This document shows positions 46,801 through 55,611 of a stretch of DNA of 64,000 bases, piece by piece. Under the pieces are notes generated by a model, which saw only the letters and a list, made by a program, of their open reading frames with translations, was not told the DNA's origin and made no database searches. The DNA comes from Sphingobacterium oryzagri (GTDB taxonomy: Bacteria > Bacteroidota > Bacteroidia > Sphingobacteriales > Sphingobacteriaceae): positions 4,402,001-4,466,000 of the forward strand of contig NZ_CP117880.1 of the NCBI RefSeq assembly GCF_028736175.1. The letters run 5' to 3'. A program made the translations under genes and the position numbers. Numbering within the stretch: position 1 is the first letter of the stretch; the number at the start of each line of letters is the position of its first letter.

Positions 46801-49800
46801 CGAATTTTTAGAAATGTGGATGATGGATCCCACCCTCACCAATCCAGATAAAGCAGGAGGAGATATCTATTTCAATCTGGGAAATATTTCAGAAGATGTG
46901 TTGAAAGATGGACGTAAATCCCTGGAAAATGCCATCCCACTAACGGCGGATCTTTCACAGGTTGATCAAACAAACTGGGGCTACGTTGTTAAAAACCAAC
47001 CCGTCGTACAAGCTTTCGATAATAACAATGCAAACCGTTTAAAACAGGATGTTGGACTTGACGGCTTAGGCAATGCGGAAGAAACAGCCTTTTTCGGCAC
47101 GTTTCTAACGCAAGTACAGGGCCAACTCTCCGCCAGTGCATTCAATAGATTACGACAAGATCCATCTACCGACGACTATCAGTACTTCAGATCAAACCAA
47201 TTTGACCAACAAGCTGTCGGAATATTAGATCGCTATCAATATTATAATGGTTTAGAGGGCAATTCACGCACCAATGAACAGTCACAACTGGATTTCGGTG
47301 TGGAAACCTCCGCCAATACCTTATTGCCCGATGGCGAAGACCTTAATCGCGACAATACAATGAATGAGATCGACGAATATTACCAATATCGATTCTCAAC
47401 ACGTCCGCAAGATATGATTGTTGGCCAAAATTTCATTGTTGACGAGGTTATTTCCGAAATCAAGCTCGCCAACGGCAATACGGAAAGCGTGAAGTGGTAT
47501 AAGATTCGTATACCGATCAACGCATACGAAAGCAAGCAAGGCGATATAAATGACTTTAAAACCATCCGCTACGTGCGCATGTTTATGACCAACTTTGCCG
47601 ATACCGCCGTGATGCGCTTTGGAAGGCTGCAATTTATTCGCGGCGAATGGCGACGATATAACGCCGAAAATGCCGCTGCAAAAGTGATCAGCGACCCCGC
47701 CATGGGCGTCGTCGCATCCGACAATTCCGTCTTCCATGTCGCTAATGTAAACATTGAAGAAAACGGAACCCGCAGCCCCATCCCCTATGTGGTGCCCCCC
47801 GGCATTAACAGACAGGTCGATTGGGGCAACAACAATTTCAACGTACAACTCAACGAACAGGCATTGAGCATGGATGTACAACAGCTGCGTGATGGATACG
47901 GTCGGGGGGCATACCGCACGGCAAGCCACGATTTCAGGCCATACGGAAGCCTGGAAATGTTTATTCATGCCGAAGGTGAAAATCTGCGTGACGGCGATTT
48001 TCGTGCTTTTATCCGAATCGGAACGGATGATAAATTCAATTTTTACGAATACGATATTCCTTTAAAAATAACGCCCTTCGGAACCGCATCCGCAGCGCTG
48101 ATCTGGCCCGAAGAAAATCGTATGCGCATTCGGATAGAAAAATTGCAAGAAGCCAAAATTGCGCGGGATAATGCGTTGCTAAACGGCGCACCATGGCCAA
48201 TAGATGTACCTTTTTTCTATCGGGACGGTGATGCGCACATAACAGTAATTGGAACGCCCGATATCGGAAAAGTACGCTATTATATGCTCGGCGTGCGCAA
48301 TCCGCTCAAAGAAACAAGTTCATCCAACGCATTTGATGATGGTCGGGATCTGTCCGGAGAATTTTGGTTTAACGAACTGCGCCTCACCGATTTTGATGAT
48401 CGTGGTGGATGGGCTGCTACAGCGCGCATGGACGTCAAGCTGGCCGACTTTGCCAATGTATCCATCACCGGCACCAAAAGCACCATTGGCTTTGGCGCTA
48501 TTTCACAAGCGATGAACGAGCGTAAACGGACGGACGACCTATTTATTGATATTACCAGCAATGCCGAGCTTGGAAAGTTTTTCCATCCAAGGCATGGCAT
48601 TTCCATTCCATTTTATTTCAACTACTCGCGGCAAGTGGCCACACCAGAGTACGATCCTTATAATCCGGATATTAAGTTAAACTCAGCACTGGCCATGCTA
48701 TCGGCCAATCGGCGAGATTCGCTTCTGCGGTTGGTGCAAGATCTAACAACACGAAAAGCGTTCAGCTTTATGAATGTTCGTAAAATTCGAACCAATAATG
48801 AAAAACCTGTACGCATTTGGGATATCGAAAATGTCAGCGCATCTTACGCCTACACGTCCTATCAGCATTACGACTACAATATTGCCCATGCTGTACAACG
48901 TACCTACAGGGCCGCTGTTGATTACAACTTTAGCCAGACCAACGCCCGCTTTATAGAACCCTTTAAATCGATCAAATCAAAAAACCTGGCTATACTGCGT
49001 GATTTTAATTTCAATCTCCTGCCCAGCTTGATCAACTTTCGAATGGATGTAAACCGTATCTATAACGAAAACACCATGCGGGATAATACATCAGACAACG
49101 TGCTACCTACCTATTACAACAAAAATTTCAATATGAGTCGTATTTACGGTATAAGCTGGGATTTGACAAAATCACTTCGCTTGGATTTTAATGCGACCAA
49201 CTACAGCATCATTGACGAGCCGGCTGGACGAATAGACGGCATAAAACAGGACACCATGTGGACAAATTTCTGGAGAATGGGCCGCACGACGGATTACAAC
49301 CATATGATGAACGTGACGTACACCTTGCCGCTCCATAAAATTCCTTACCTGGAATGGGTAAACATCATCACGCGCTATGGCACGCAGTTTAATTGGCAAA
49401 GCGAGCCGCTACTTACATTACAAAATGACAACATCCATATTGGCAACAGCATTCAAAATAACCGAACGATACAAATAAACCCCAACCTTAATTTCAGTAG
49501 TCTTTACAATAAATTCCGCTTTTTACGCGACAATACACGTCGTGACGCGCGTGGGGCAAAAGCCATGTTAGCGCAACTAATTACTACAGTACGCACGGTA
49601 AACGGGGCTTACACTAAAAATGAAGGCCAGTTTTTGCCCGGTTATCTGCCGCGAACAAACGCACTGGGTTACGATTTTAATGCTCATGCGCCCGGATGGG
49701 GATTTATCTTAGGAAGCCAAAGCAACATTTTAACAGCAGCAATCGCAAACGGTTGGCTAGCACAAGACACATTACAAACCCGTATGTATACCAAAACCTT

Positions 49801-50899
49801 TGCGGAAAACCTTTCCATGGTAGCCAACCTGGAACCCTTAAAAGGTCTGCGCGTCGATCTCATCATTAACCGCATTGACAACTACAATTATTCGGCGAGC
49901 ACACAATTTACGGCAGATGGTAATCTTGAAAGTGTTACGCCATACCGCACTGGAAACTACAGCATCACGCAGATTGCGATACACGCCGCCTTCCGTAATC
50001 ATACCGAGCTTTTCCAACAGTTTGAACAAAATCGAATCACCATTTCAGCACGTTTGGCAGCCCGAAATCCGAACTCGATTAACTATACCGACCCCGAAAT
50101 GTTTGCTGACGGCTACGGAAAAGGGCAACAGGATGTCATTGTCAACGCGTTTTTATCCACGTATCTGGGACAAGACGTCGAAAAAACAACGCTTAACAAA
50201 ATGCCTAAATTTCCGATGCCCAACTGGCGAGTATCCTACAATCGGCTGGCTAATCTTTTAGGCGTAACCGACTTTATCAGCTCTATCGGATTGACACACG
50301 CTTACAGCTCGCTTTATTCCATCAGCGGCTACAACTCCGTGCTGCGTTATGGCGAGACCAATGGCATGCCATCAGCGCGCGACATCAACAATAACTTTCT
50401 ACCCGAGTCGCAATACGATCAAGTTTCTATTCTAGACCAATTTATCCCACTCATCGGATTAGACATACGTTTCGCAAACAGTTTAACGGGCACAAGCGAA
50501 CTGCGAAAGATCAAAAACATGAATTTCAGTATTGCCAACGGGCAAATGTCGATGTTGACAGAAAATTCATTTGTATTGGGCATGGGGTATAGAAAGATCG
50601 GCATGCGCATGCCTTTTGGTCTCTTTAGTGATAAAAAATGGAGCAGCGATATCAATTTTAAATTAGATGTAGCCATCAACGATCGAAAAACAATTGTCTA
50701 CCGCTCTGACATAAGCGGCGCCGAAGTATCTGCCGGCAACAAAAGCATCAGCTTTAATCCCACATTAGATTACGTGATCAATCAACAATACAATATCCAG
50801 TTCTTTTACAATTCCAATGTGGTACGGCCTTATACCTCCCAAAACTTCGCTACATCCTACACCAATTTTGGCATCAACTTCCGCATATTTTTTCAATAA
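43874..50899 (+). CDS. sprA: SprA, outer-membrane translocon of the type IX secretion system / gliding protein
   Basis: SprA is the giant beta-barrel pore of the type IX secretion system, through which proteins with C-terminal sorting domains cross the outer membrane; it is also needed for gliding in flavobacteria. The protein has about 2341 residues, close to the usual 2300-2400, and starts with a signal peptide (LVFLCLTCVFCAFFNAQGQQ). The N-terminal plug-like SprA domain repeats show EINPRGSAEIILRGQRNSNE and LNLSGQIGERVRMNANFNS; the C-terminus ends on an aromatic strand (FGINFRIFFQ). No ATG exists upstream of the signal peptide in this frame; TTG at 43874 (then GAG AAA CTG) gives the best signal peptide, with TTG at 43814 as the alternative. 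The long antisense frames inside it are shadows. Confidence 0.95.
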   Translation: MEKLVNLVFLCLTCVFCAFFNAQGQQVTPANGDKADSLKLPYRFKDHPFLHLPKSYEPFQLGYPTNIEREIVYDTASKQYIIREKLGTKLYRPPLYLSLEEYTDYAFKRAQKSYWEELADKSLMQERKKRLIPIIEVTSPTFQKIFGGNTIEINPRGSAEIILRGQRNSNENPMFNEIQRKQWGFDFDQNINLNLSGQIGERVRMNANFNSRAQFDFENQIRFDYVAKDDAILRRLEIGNVNMALNSTLIQGSESLFGVKAQLQFGKLMFTGLVSQQRSRQKEFTITNGARDSEIALQLDDYEANQHYFLSQYFRDTYNQALALAPLITTNINITQVEVWVNNRSNSYEDARDVLALLDLGEYTPYNSALSRGASRNPSTGLPGEAGAAVSNNLLTLLGENGRQSNGNFAQSFFGSAGGTDNYEKLTYARKLIEGKDYFLHPKLGFISLLYPLNQDQVLSVAYRYLLNGREYQVGEFSTDIPVTPSSPTMLYTKLLKASTLKTNLPIWDLMMKNIYSLNSFNISNNNFYLQIYRKEDETGTDRPSMFEGQNTQGKTWLQLMRLDRLDQAQAANPDGLFDYLEGITIDAKRGKIIFPVVEPFGQDLANQFEPAEATLAEKYTYPELYTQTKVDAQQKFPNKNRYSLRGRYSSTSGTEFQLEGFNIRPGSVRVMAGGMRLEEGTDFYINYELGTLRIVNEAMVMSGAPITVSMEDDAMFGLQQKTLLGGRFDYSVNEKLHLGATMMNLTEKPLTEKVNIGQEPMSNTMLGADLSYNSTSRWLTRMVDKLPFLSTKEESQISFYGEFAQLLPGHPRGLNTADSQTGTSYIDDFENSVSFIDILGRNAWQLSGTPRMFAESELVNDLRYGHNRALLAYYNIDPVFYNNSSLTPANISNAQLSDHRVREVLEREIFPYKESRTGGAIFINTLNLAYYPTLRGPYNYTTTGFDVDGHFNTPSSKWGGIFRKLDQTDFEAENIEFLEMWMMDPTLTNPDKAGGDIYFNLGNISEDVLKDGRKSLENAIPLTADLSQVDQTNWGYVVKNQPVVQAFDNNNANRLKQDVGLDGLGNAEETAFFGTFLTQVQGQLSASAFNRLRQDPSTDDYQYFRSNQFDQQAVGILDRYQYYNGLEGNSRTNEQSQLDFGVETSANTLLPDGEDLNRDNTMNEIDEYYQYRFSTRPQDMIVGQNFIVDEVISEIKLANGNTESVKWYKIRIPINAYESKQGDINDFKTIRYVRMFMTNFADTAVMRFGRLQFIRGEWRRYNAENAAAKVISDPAMGVVASDNSVFHVANVNIEENGTRSPIPYVVPPGINRQVDWGNNNFNVQLNEQALSMDVQQLRDGYGRGAYRTASHDFRPYGSLEMFIHAEGENLRDGDFRAFIRIGTDDKFNFYEYDIPLKITPFGTASAALIWPEENRMRIRIEKLQEAKIARDNALLNGAPWPIDVPFFYRDGDAHITVIGTPDIGKVRYYMLGVRNPLKETSSSNAFDDGRDLSGEFWFNELRLTDFDDRGGWAATARMDVKLADFANVSITGTKSTIGFGAISQAMNERKRTDDLFIDITSNAELGKFFHPRHGISIPFYFNYSRQVATPEYDPYNPDIKLNSALAMLSANRRDSLLRLVQDLTTRKAFSFMNVRKIRTNNEKPVRIWDIENVSASYAYTSYQHYDYNIAHAVQRTYRAAVDYNFSQTNARFIEPFKSIKSKNLAILRDFNFNLLPSLINFRMDVNRIYNENTMRDNTSDNVLPTYYNKNFNMSRIYGISWDLTKSLRLDFNATNYSIIDEPAGRIDGIKQDTMWTNFWRMGRTTDYNHMMNVTYTLPLHKIPYLEWVNIITRYGTQFNWQSEPLLTLQNDNIHIGNSIQNNRTIQINPNLNFSSLYNKFRFLRDNTRRDARGAKAMLAQLITTVRTVNGAYTKNEGQFLPGYLPRTNALGYDFNAHAPGWGFILGSQSNILTAAIANGWLAQDTLQTRMYTKTFAENLSMVANLEPLKGLRVDLIINRIDNYNYSASTQFTADGNLESVTPYRTGNYSITQIAIHAAFRNHTELFQQFEQNRITISARLAARNPNSINYTDPEMFADGYGKGQQDVIVNAFLSTYLGQDVEKTTLNKMPKFPMPNWRVSYNRLANLLGVTDFISSIGLTHAYSSLYSISGYNSVLRYGETNGMPSARDINNNFLPESQYDQVSILDQFIPLIGLDIRFANSLTGTSELRKIKNMNFSIANGQMSMLTENSFVLGMGYRKIGMRMPFGLFSDKKWSSDINFKLDVAINDRKTIVYRSDISGAEVSAGNKSISFNPTLDYVINQQYNIQFFYNSNVVRPYTSQNFATSYTNFGINFRIFFQ

Positions 50900-51033
50900 T
50901 CGACCGGTATGAATACCCTTTTATCATCATCCGCCAATTTTTCTGAGCACCTGTTTGCACAGCCGATCTTTAACCGCCGTATGACATGAATACCGCTGAA
51001 GAGCACTATATTTGCTGGCTAATTCAGATAACG

Positions 51034-51507
51034 ATGGCAGAAGATTTAACAATCGCGACCGGCAGCAAAGCCCAGCAATACGAGCTATTGAGCAAGCAAA
51101 TCTATGCACTACTTGATGGCGAGACAGATAGCATTGCCAATATGGCTAATGTAGCTGCAGCTTTAAAAGAGCAATTCCGATTTTGGTGGGTAGGTTTTTA
51201 CCTCGTGAAAGACGAACAACTTGTTTTAGGTCCGTTTCAAGGGCCGGTAGCCTGCACGCGCATAAATTACGGCAAAGGCGTTTGCGGTGCCGCATGGCAG
51301 CAGGAAGAGACGATCATTGTGCAAGATGTCGATGCCTTTCCCGGTCACATCGCTTGCAGCTCGCTTTCCAAATCAGAAATTGTCGTTCCGCTATTTCATG
51401 AAGGGAGATGTATTGCTGTGCTGGATGTAGATAGTGAATTTCCAGCTCATTTTGATGCTATTGATAAACACTATCTGGAAGAGATCTGTACGTATATTTC
51501 GAAATAA
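51034..51507 (+). CDS. msrC: Free methionine-(R)-sulfoxide reductase (GAF domain)
   Basis: Reduces free methionine-R-sulfoxide, repairing oxidised methionine in the cytoplasm. The protein is a single GAF domain of 157 residues from the ATG at 51034 (MAEDLTIATG); an in-frame ATG at 50986 would add 16 residues with no family match. The conserved cysteines of fRMsr are present: GPVACTRI, GKGVCGAAW and GHIACSS, followed by SEIVVPL and AVLDVDSEF. It follows sprA by 134 bases and ends 19 bases from the convergent WD40 gene without a clear terminator. Confidence 0.92.
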   Translation: MAEDLTIATGSKAQQYELLSKQIYALLDGETDSIANMANVAAALKEQFRFWWVGFYLVKDEQLVLGPFQGPVACTRINYGKGVCGAAWQQEETIIVQDVDAFPGHIACSSLSKSEIVVPLFHEGRCIAVLDVDSEFPAHFDAIDKHYLEEICTYISK

Positions 51508-51526
51508 AACAAGCTCAAACCCACTT

Positions 51527-52447
51527 TTAGGTTGCAGCATTGATCGCTACATCCCAAATTTTGACCAGCTTATCATCGCCCGCTGTGATCAATTGGTTGT
51601 TGTGCCAGATACCGGTATTGATCGATAAGCGATGCGTATCGTAGCCACGATCTATACTTATATTTTTCAATAACGATAGCGAAGCCATGTCCCAGATTTT
51701 GATCGACTTATCGCGACTAACAGTCGCTAAAACAGGGAAATTTGGATGCGGCAATATGCTATATACGGTAAACATATGAGGCGTCAAATCTTGTATGGTA
51801 GCCAGATCTTTTTTTGCCAACTGGTAAAGCTTGGCATCTCGCCCACCGGAGTATAGATGTATTTCGCTTGTAGCCAATGCCGTTACGGGCATATCGTGTA
51901 CTTTTCGCTTCTCGATCGCTTTAAAATCGGCCACATCATACAGATAGATATAACCATCTTTATCCCCGAAAACCAGCTGATTGGCACCAGCATAAGGCTC
52001 GATCGTACGCACCGTGGTAGGCGAAACACGAAAGCGGTACAACAGCTCAAAATTATCCAACGACCAAACATATGCAACGCCTTCTTCACCGATAGCGATC
52101 AGTTCCCGTTTTTCCGGGAGCGAACGAACAGCAAACACCGCTCCTTTTTCTGTTTTCAGTTTATGCAGCAATTCCTGTCGCTCCACATCTACACACCACA
52201 CTTCGCCATTCCGCATACCGATAACCAGGATACCGGTATCTGGCAACAAATAAAGTGCATAAACCGATGCAGGCACGGCACACAGGATACGTTTAAATTT
52301 TCCGGTAGAAAGATCCCATTCAACGACACCTTTATCGTTACCCGCCGTAAAAATAGTGGATGCCTGCACCCCGGGTGCGATAGCGAAAATAGGATTTTGA
52401 TGACCGGATAAAGTGGCCGATAAGGAAACGTCAACTACATACATCAT
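51527..52447 (-). CDS. WD40-repeat beta-propeller protein
   Basis: About 306 residues of WD40 repeats and nothing else, so one seven-bladed propeller. Blades are visible as LSGHQNPIFAIAPG...VVEWDLSTG, VWCVDVERQELLHKL, AYVWSLDNFELLYRF, IYLYDVADFKAIEKR, LYQLAKKDL, IKIWDMASLSLLKN and VKIWDVAINAAT. No signal peptide is seen, so it probably acts in the cytoplasm as a protein-binding platform. The ATGs at 52447 and 52444 are plausible starts; the open frame to 52480 begins with TTG. Such stand-alone WD40 proteins are common in Bacteroidetes and their partners are mostly unknown. Confidence 0.88.
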   Translation of the reverse strand: MMYVVDVSLSATLSGHQNPIFAIAPGVQASTIFTAGNDKGVVEWDLSTGKFKRILCAVPASVYALYLLPDTGILVIGMRNGEVWCVDVERQELLHKLKTEKGAVFAVRSLPEKRELIAIGEEGVAYVWSLDNFELLYRFRVSPTTVRTIEPYAGANQLVFGDKDGYIYLYDVADFKAIEKRKVHDMPVTALATSEIHLYSGGRDAKLYQLAKKDLATIQDLTPHMFTVYSILPHPNFPVLATVSRDKSIKIWDMASLSLLKNISIDRGYDTHRLSINTGIWHNNQLITAGDDKLVKIWDVAINAAT

Positions 52448-52548
52448 AAAAGAACTATTTAGAACAGCAGCGCCTGCCAATCGGCAACATCGATACGCCC
52501 GTTAACAAGTAAATCAACTAGCAATACAGCGGCTGCGCTTAATAAAAA

Positions 52549-52701
52549 AGAAGGTGTCTAAAAAGTGATTAAATTTCGTCATTGCGAGAAGGAGGAACGA
52601 CGACGAAGCAATCTTATCAAAGAAAAATGCAGATTGCTTCGTCATACTTCCTTGCCATGACGCATTTTGAAGTTAATCGATTAGCTTTTTGGACAGCCTC
52701 T
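52549..52701. mobile_element. MITE-like palindromic element
   Basis: A 153-bp noncoding element with terminal inverted repeats: AGAAGGTGTCTAAAAAG (52549-52565) and, inverted, AGAGGCTGTCCAAAAAG (52685-52701), 14 of 17 identical. Inside is a well-known type of dispersed palindrome: CGTCATTGCGAG (52577-52588) facing CATGACG (52656-52662), with a perfect 13-bp inner stem GACGAAGCAATCT/AGATTGCTTCGTC (52602-52614 with 52631-52643). No coding capacity. It sits between hisIE and the WD40 gene. No clear target duplication is seen. Confidence 0.7.
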
Positions 52702-52733
52702 TCAAAGGTTTTTTTGTCACTCCAAAGCTAAGA

Positions 52734-53318
52734 CTATTGATGTCTGCTTTCCAAATTTTTAGCCAATGTCTGCAAATCCAATCCTTTTTCGCGAATCAGC
52801 ACGAGCAAATGGAATAAAAGATCAGATGATTCATTAACAAAATCATGTTCTGTCTCAGCAAGCGCCGCGATAACCGTTTCCACGGCCTCTTCGCCCACTT
52901 TCTGCGCAATTTTATTGATTCCCTTTATCCGCAACTTGTTAACATAAGATTCTTCGCTTGGGTTGGCGTAGCGATCTTGTATAATACGCTCCAATTGAAA
53001 CAGAAAATTTTGGTTATAAGTCGTCTGAAAGCAACTGCGTGATCCGGTGTGGCATGTTGGTCCGGCCGGAATAGCCTTGATGAGCAACGTATCTTGATCA
53101 CAGTCGATATGCGAAGATACAACCTGCAGAAAATGTCCACTCTCTTCACCTTTCGTCCACAAACGATGCTTGCTTCGCGAGTAAAAAGTTACCTTTCCCT
53201 CCTCTTGGGTTTTTTCCCAGGCCTCTTCGTTCATATAGCCAAGCATCAATACCTCAAGGGTTTGATTATCTTGGACAACGACAGGGATCAAGCCATCTCC
53301 CTTTGCAAAATCTAACAT
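52734..53318 (-). CDS. hisIE: Bifunctional phosphoribosyl-AMP cyclohydrolase / phosphoribosyl-ATP pyrophosphatase
   Basis: Catalyses the second and third steps of histidine synthesis. The 194-residue protein joins an N-terminal HisI domain (LGYMNEEAWEKT, VTFYSRSKHRLWTKGEESGH, DCDQDTLL, and the zinc-binding CHTGSRSCF) to a C-terminal HisE domain (VGEEAVETVIAAL, ESSDLLFHLLVL). The ATG at 53318 (MLDFAKGDG) is used; the frame is open to 53357 without similarity. It is the last gene of the his cluster, 58 bases after hisF, and a MITE-like element follows it. Confidence 0.96.
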   Translation of the reverse strand: MLDFAKGDGLIPVVVQDNQTLEVLMLGYMNEEAWEKTQEEGKVTFYSRSKHRLWTKGEESGHFLQVVSSHIDCDQDTLLIKAIPAGPTCHTGSRSCFQTTYNQNFLFQLERIIQDRYANPSEESYVNKLRIKGINKIAQKVGEEAVETVIAALAETEHDFVNESSDLLFHLLVLIREKGLDLQTLAKNLESRHQ

Positions 53319-53376
53319 ACTGAAAAGTAAAAATACAAATGTACGAAGTTCACACAACTTCTACGTTTTATGGGCA

Positions 53377-54129
53377 TTAGCGTACAACAATTCCTTGTGC
53401 ACGCAGTGTTTGCTTTAAATCTGGTATACGTATTTCGCCGTAATGAAATACAGACGCTGCCAAAGCCGCGTCAACATTTGCCTGCTGAAACACATCAACA
53501 AAATGCGCTTGCGAACCCGCACCACCAGAGGCGATCAGCGGAATATGAATACGGTCATTTATGCGCTTTAAAAAAGCATGATCGAAACCATGCTTCGTGC
53601 CGTCATGATCCATTGAGGTAAGCAAAATCTCCCCTGCTCCACGCTCTTCTGCCTCTTTGATCCAATCTTCGGTTTGTATGTCGGTCTTATCCCGACCACC
53701 ACGCAAGTGTACAAAATTTTTACCATCCACTACACGCGTATCTACCGCGATAACGACAAATTGTCTACCAAATAACTTTGCAAGCTGATCGATCAATGCC
53801 GGATTACGTACCGCCGCAGAATTAATCGATATCTTATCTGCACCGGCGTTTAACAAAATCTCGGCATCACGCAGTTCGTTGATTCCACCGCCAATCGTGA
53901 ACGGAATATTCACCTGGCGCGCAACAGTTTTTACCAGTTCGATGGTGGTTTTCCGCCCTTCATGTGTCGCTGTAATATCCAAAAACACAAGCTCATCTGC
54001 GCCTTGCGCTGAATATTGCCAAGCTAATTCCACGGGATCTCCAGCATCGCGCAAATCGACGAAATTTACACCCTTGACTGTTCTCCCATCTTTGACATCA
54101 AGACAAGGTATAATACGCTTGGCTAACAT
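53377..54129 (-). CDS. hisF: Imidazole glycerol phosphate synthase cyclase subunit
   Basis: Forms imidazole glycerol phosphate and AICAR from PRFAR using ammonia from HisH. The 250-residue TIM barrel starts MLAKRIIPCLDVKDGRTVKG with the catalytic Asp 11, and carries FTIGGGINE, ADKISINSAAV, FVVIAVDTR (second catalytic Asp) and IPLIASGGAGS. It begins one base after the hisA stop codon, so translation is likely coupled. The duplicated half-barrel relation to HisA is visible in the phosphate loops. Confidence 0.97.
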   Translation of the reverse strand: MLAKRIIPCLDVKDGRTVKGVNFVDLRDAGDPVELAWQYSAQGADELVFLDITATHEGRKTTIELVKTVARQVNIPFTIGGGINELRDAEILLNAGADKISINSAAVRNPALIDQLAKLFGRQFVVIAVDTRVVDGKNFVHLRGGRDKTDIQTEDWIKEAEERGAGEILLTSMDHDGTKHGFDHAFLKRINDRIHIPLIASGGAGSQAHFVDVFQQANVDAALAASVFHYGEIRIPDLKQTLRAQGIVVR

Positions 54130-54130
54130 A

Positions 54131-54883
54131 TTAGAAATTGATAAGGGATTTTAAGTTCCAATCCTTAATTTCTTCGATGGTAATTTTATCTTCGTAAATA
54201 GCTTTGCCCACAACACAGGACTCCATTCTTCCCAACGCATGTAGCGCGCGAATGTCGTCCATTGAGCTGATGCCACCCGATCCGATCAGTTTAATAATCG
54301 GCGAATGGTCAAGCAATTTTTGATAAAGCTCCACACCGGCACCACCTAATTTACCGTCTTTACTAATATCGGTACAAAGAAATCGGAAGAATCCTAAGGC
54401 CAGACACTTATCGATATAGGCCACCAGTTTGATTGGCGAACTTTCCAACCAACCAGAGTATTTGATAACTTCATCAAGCACATCGATCGCGATCACGATA
54501 TGATCGGCATACTTCACGCGCCCTTCGTTTAGCTTACTCAACTCCTCCAAAAATGTTGGATTGGTGATGGCTTGCGTACCGACGATTACGCGGTAAACGC
54601 CTGCATCAACCAACTCCTTCACTTTATCAATGCTACGCACACCGCCACCATACTGTACTTTCATATCCGTTTTACGGATAATGTCAAACAAATATTCCTG
54701 GTTGCTGAAGTCACCTTTTGCACCATTCAGATCAATGATATGGACAATCTCCGTACCGTTTGCATGATACTTTTCGATCTGTTCCTCTAACGATATTTCG
54801 TACGTCGTTACATCGTCATAGTTACCTTCTCTTAAACGGACAACCTTCTTGTCCAAAACATCAATTGCTGGAATGATATACAT
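54131..54883 (-). CDS. hisA: ProFAR isomerase
   Basis: Isomerises ProFAR to PRFAR in histidine synthesis. The 250-residue TIM barrel starts MYIIPAIDVLDKKVVRLREG with the catalytic Asp 8, and has VQYGGGVRS, YRVIVGTQAI, the second catalytic region CTDISKDGKLGG and IGSGGISSMDD. It is 57 bases after hisH and one base before hisF. Confidence 0.96.
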   Translation of the reverse strand: MYIIPAIDVLDKKVVRLREGNYDDVTTYEISLEEQIEKYHANGTEIVHIIDLNGAKGDFSNQEYLFDIIRKTDMKVQYGGGVRSIDKVKELVDAGVYRVIVGTQAITNPTFLEELSKLNEGRVKYADHIVIAIDVLDEVIKYSGWLESSPIKLVAYIDKCLALGFFRFLCTDISKDGKLGGAGVELYQKLLDHSPIIKLIGSGGISSMDDIRALHALGRMESCVVGKAIYEDKITIEEIKDWNLKSLINF

Positions 54884-54940
54884 ATTTAAGTAATAAGTTA
54901 ATGTTCAAATTTTAAATCTATTAAAAACAAACCATAGCTG

Positions 54941-55531
54941 TTATAGTTTGGCAAAATTACGCAAGACCTGCTCACCTACCAATCCCGACTTTTCCGGATG
55001 AAACTGAACACCGAAAAAATTATCTCGCTGGATAGCAGCAGAAAATTCTATGCCATAATTACAAAGTGCACCTGATAATTGCGCATCGGCTTCAATATAA
55101 TAGGAGTGCACGAAATAAAAATAACTATTATCCGGAACATCCTGAAAAAGCGGACAGTCGTTTTTAGGCGAAATGCTGTTCCATCCCATATGCGGAACTT
55201 TCTCACCGATGCGTTGATCGAAATGTAACGTGCGTAGCGGTATAATGTGCAACAAGTCGGCATCACCCTCTTCCGAGTAAGCCGTCAACAATTGCATGCC
55301 CACACAAATACCCAAAACAGGCTTTTCGAGCGCTATGATTTTAGCAATCAAGCCCGACTCCTGTAGCTTGCTCATGGCTGCACCGGCATGCCCTACGCCC
55401 GGAATAATAATACGCTCGTATTGATCAAAATCCGCTTCTTCGTTGATCATGCCGTAGCCAATGCCGACTCGATCAAGCGCCGCAGTTAATGAAAATATAT
55501 TACCCGCTCCATAATTGACTATTCCTACCAT
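54941..55531 (-). CDS. hisH: Imidazole glycerol phosphate synthase glutaminase subunit
   Basis: Releases ammonia from glutamine and passes it to HisF. The 196-residue class I glutamine amidotransferase shows VNYGAGNIFSL, the nucleophile elbow PVLGICVGMQLL (catalytic Cys), and GVQFHPEKSG with the catalytic His and Glu. HisF, its partner, is two genes downstream in the same cluster. Confidence 0.97.
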   Translation of the reverse strand: MVGIVNYGAGNIFSLTAALDRVGIGYGMINEEADFDQYERIIIPGVGHAGAAMSKLQESGLIAKIIALEKPVLGICVGMQLLTAYSEEGDADLLHIIPLRTLHFDQRIGEKVPHMGWNSISPKNDCPLFQDVPDNSYFYFVHSYYIEADAQLSGALCNYGIEFSAAIQRDNFFGVQFHPEKSGLVGEQVLRNFAKL

Positions 55532-55611
55532 GACATTGACCTTAAAATATTTAGGAATAAGCGCTGCTGATCATGATGCATCCCAACACGCTGCGCGCTC
55601 ACCCGGTACCC

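Noticed and set aside
47396..47968. A 190-codon frame antisense to sprA
   Set aside because: Inside the sprA reading frame with no independent signals; a shadow of the coding strand.
51857..52411. A 184-codon plus-strand frame opposite the WD40 gene
   Set aside because: It mirrors the repeated blades of the WD40 gene and has no start signal or family pattern.
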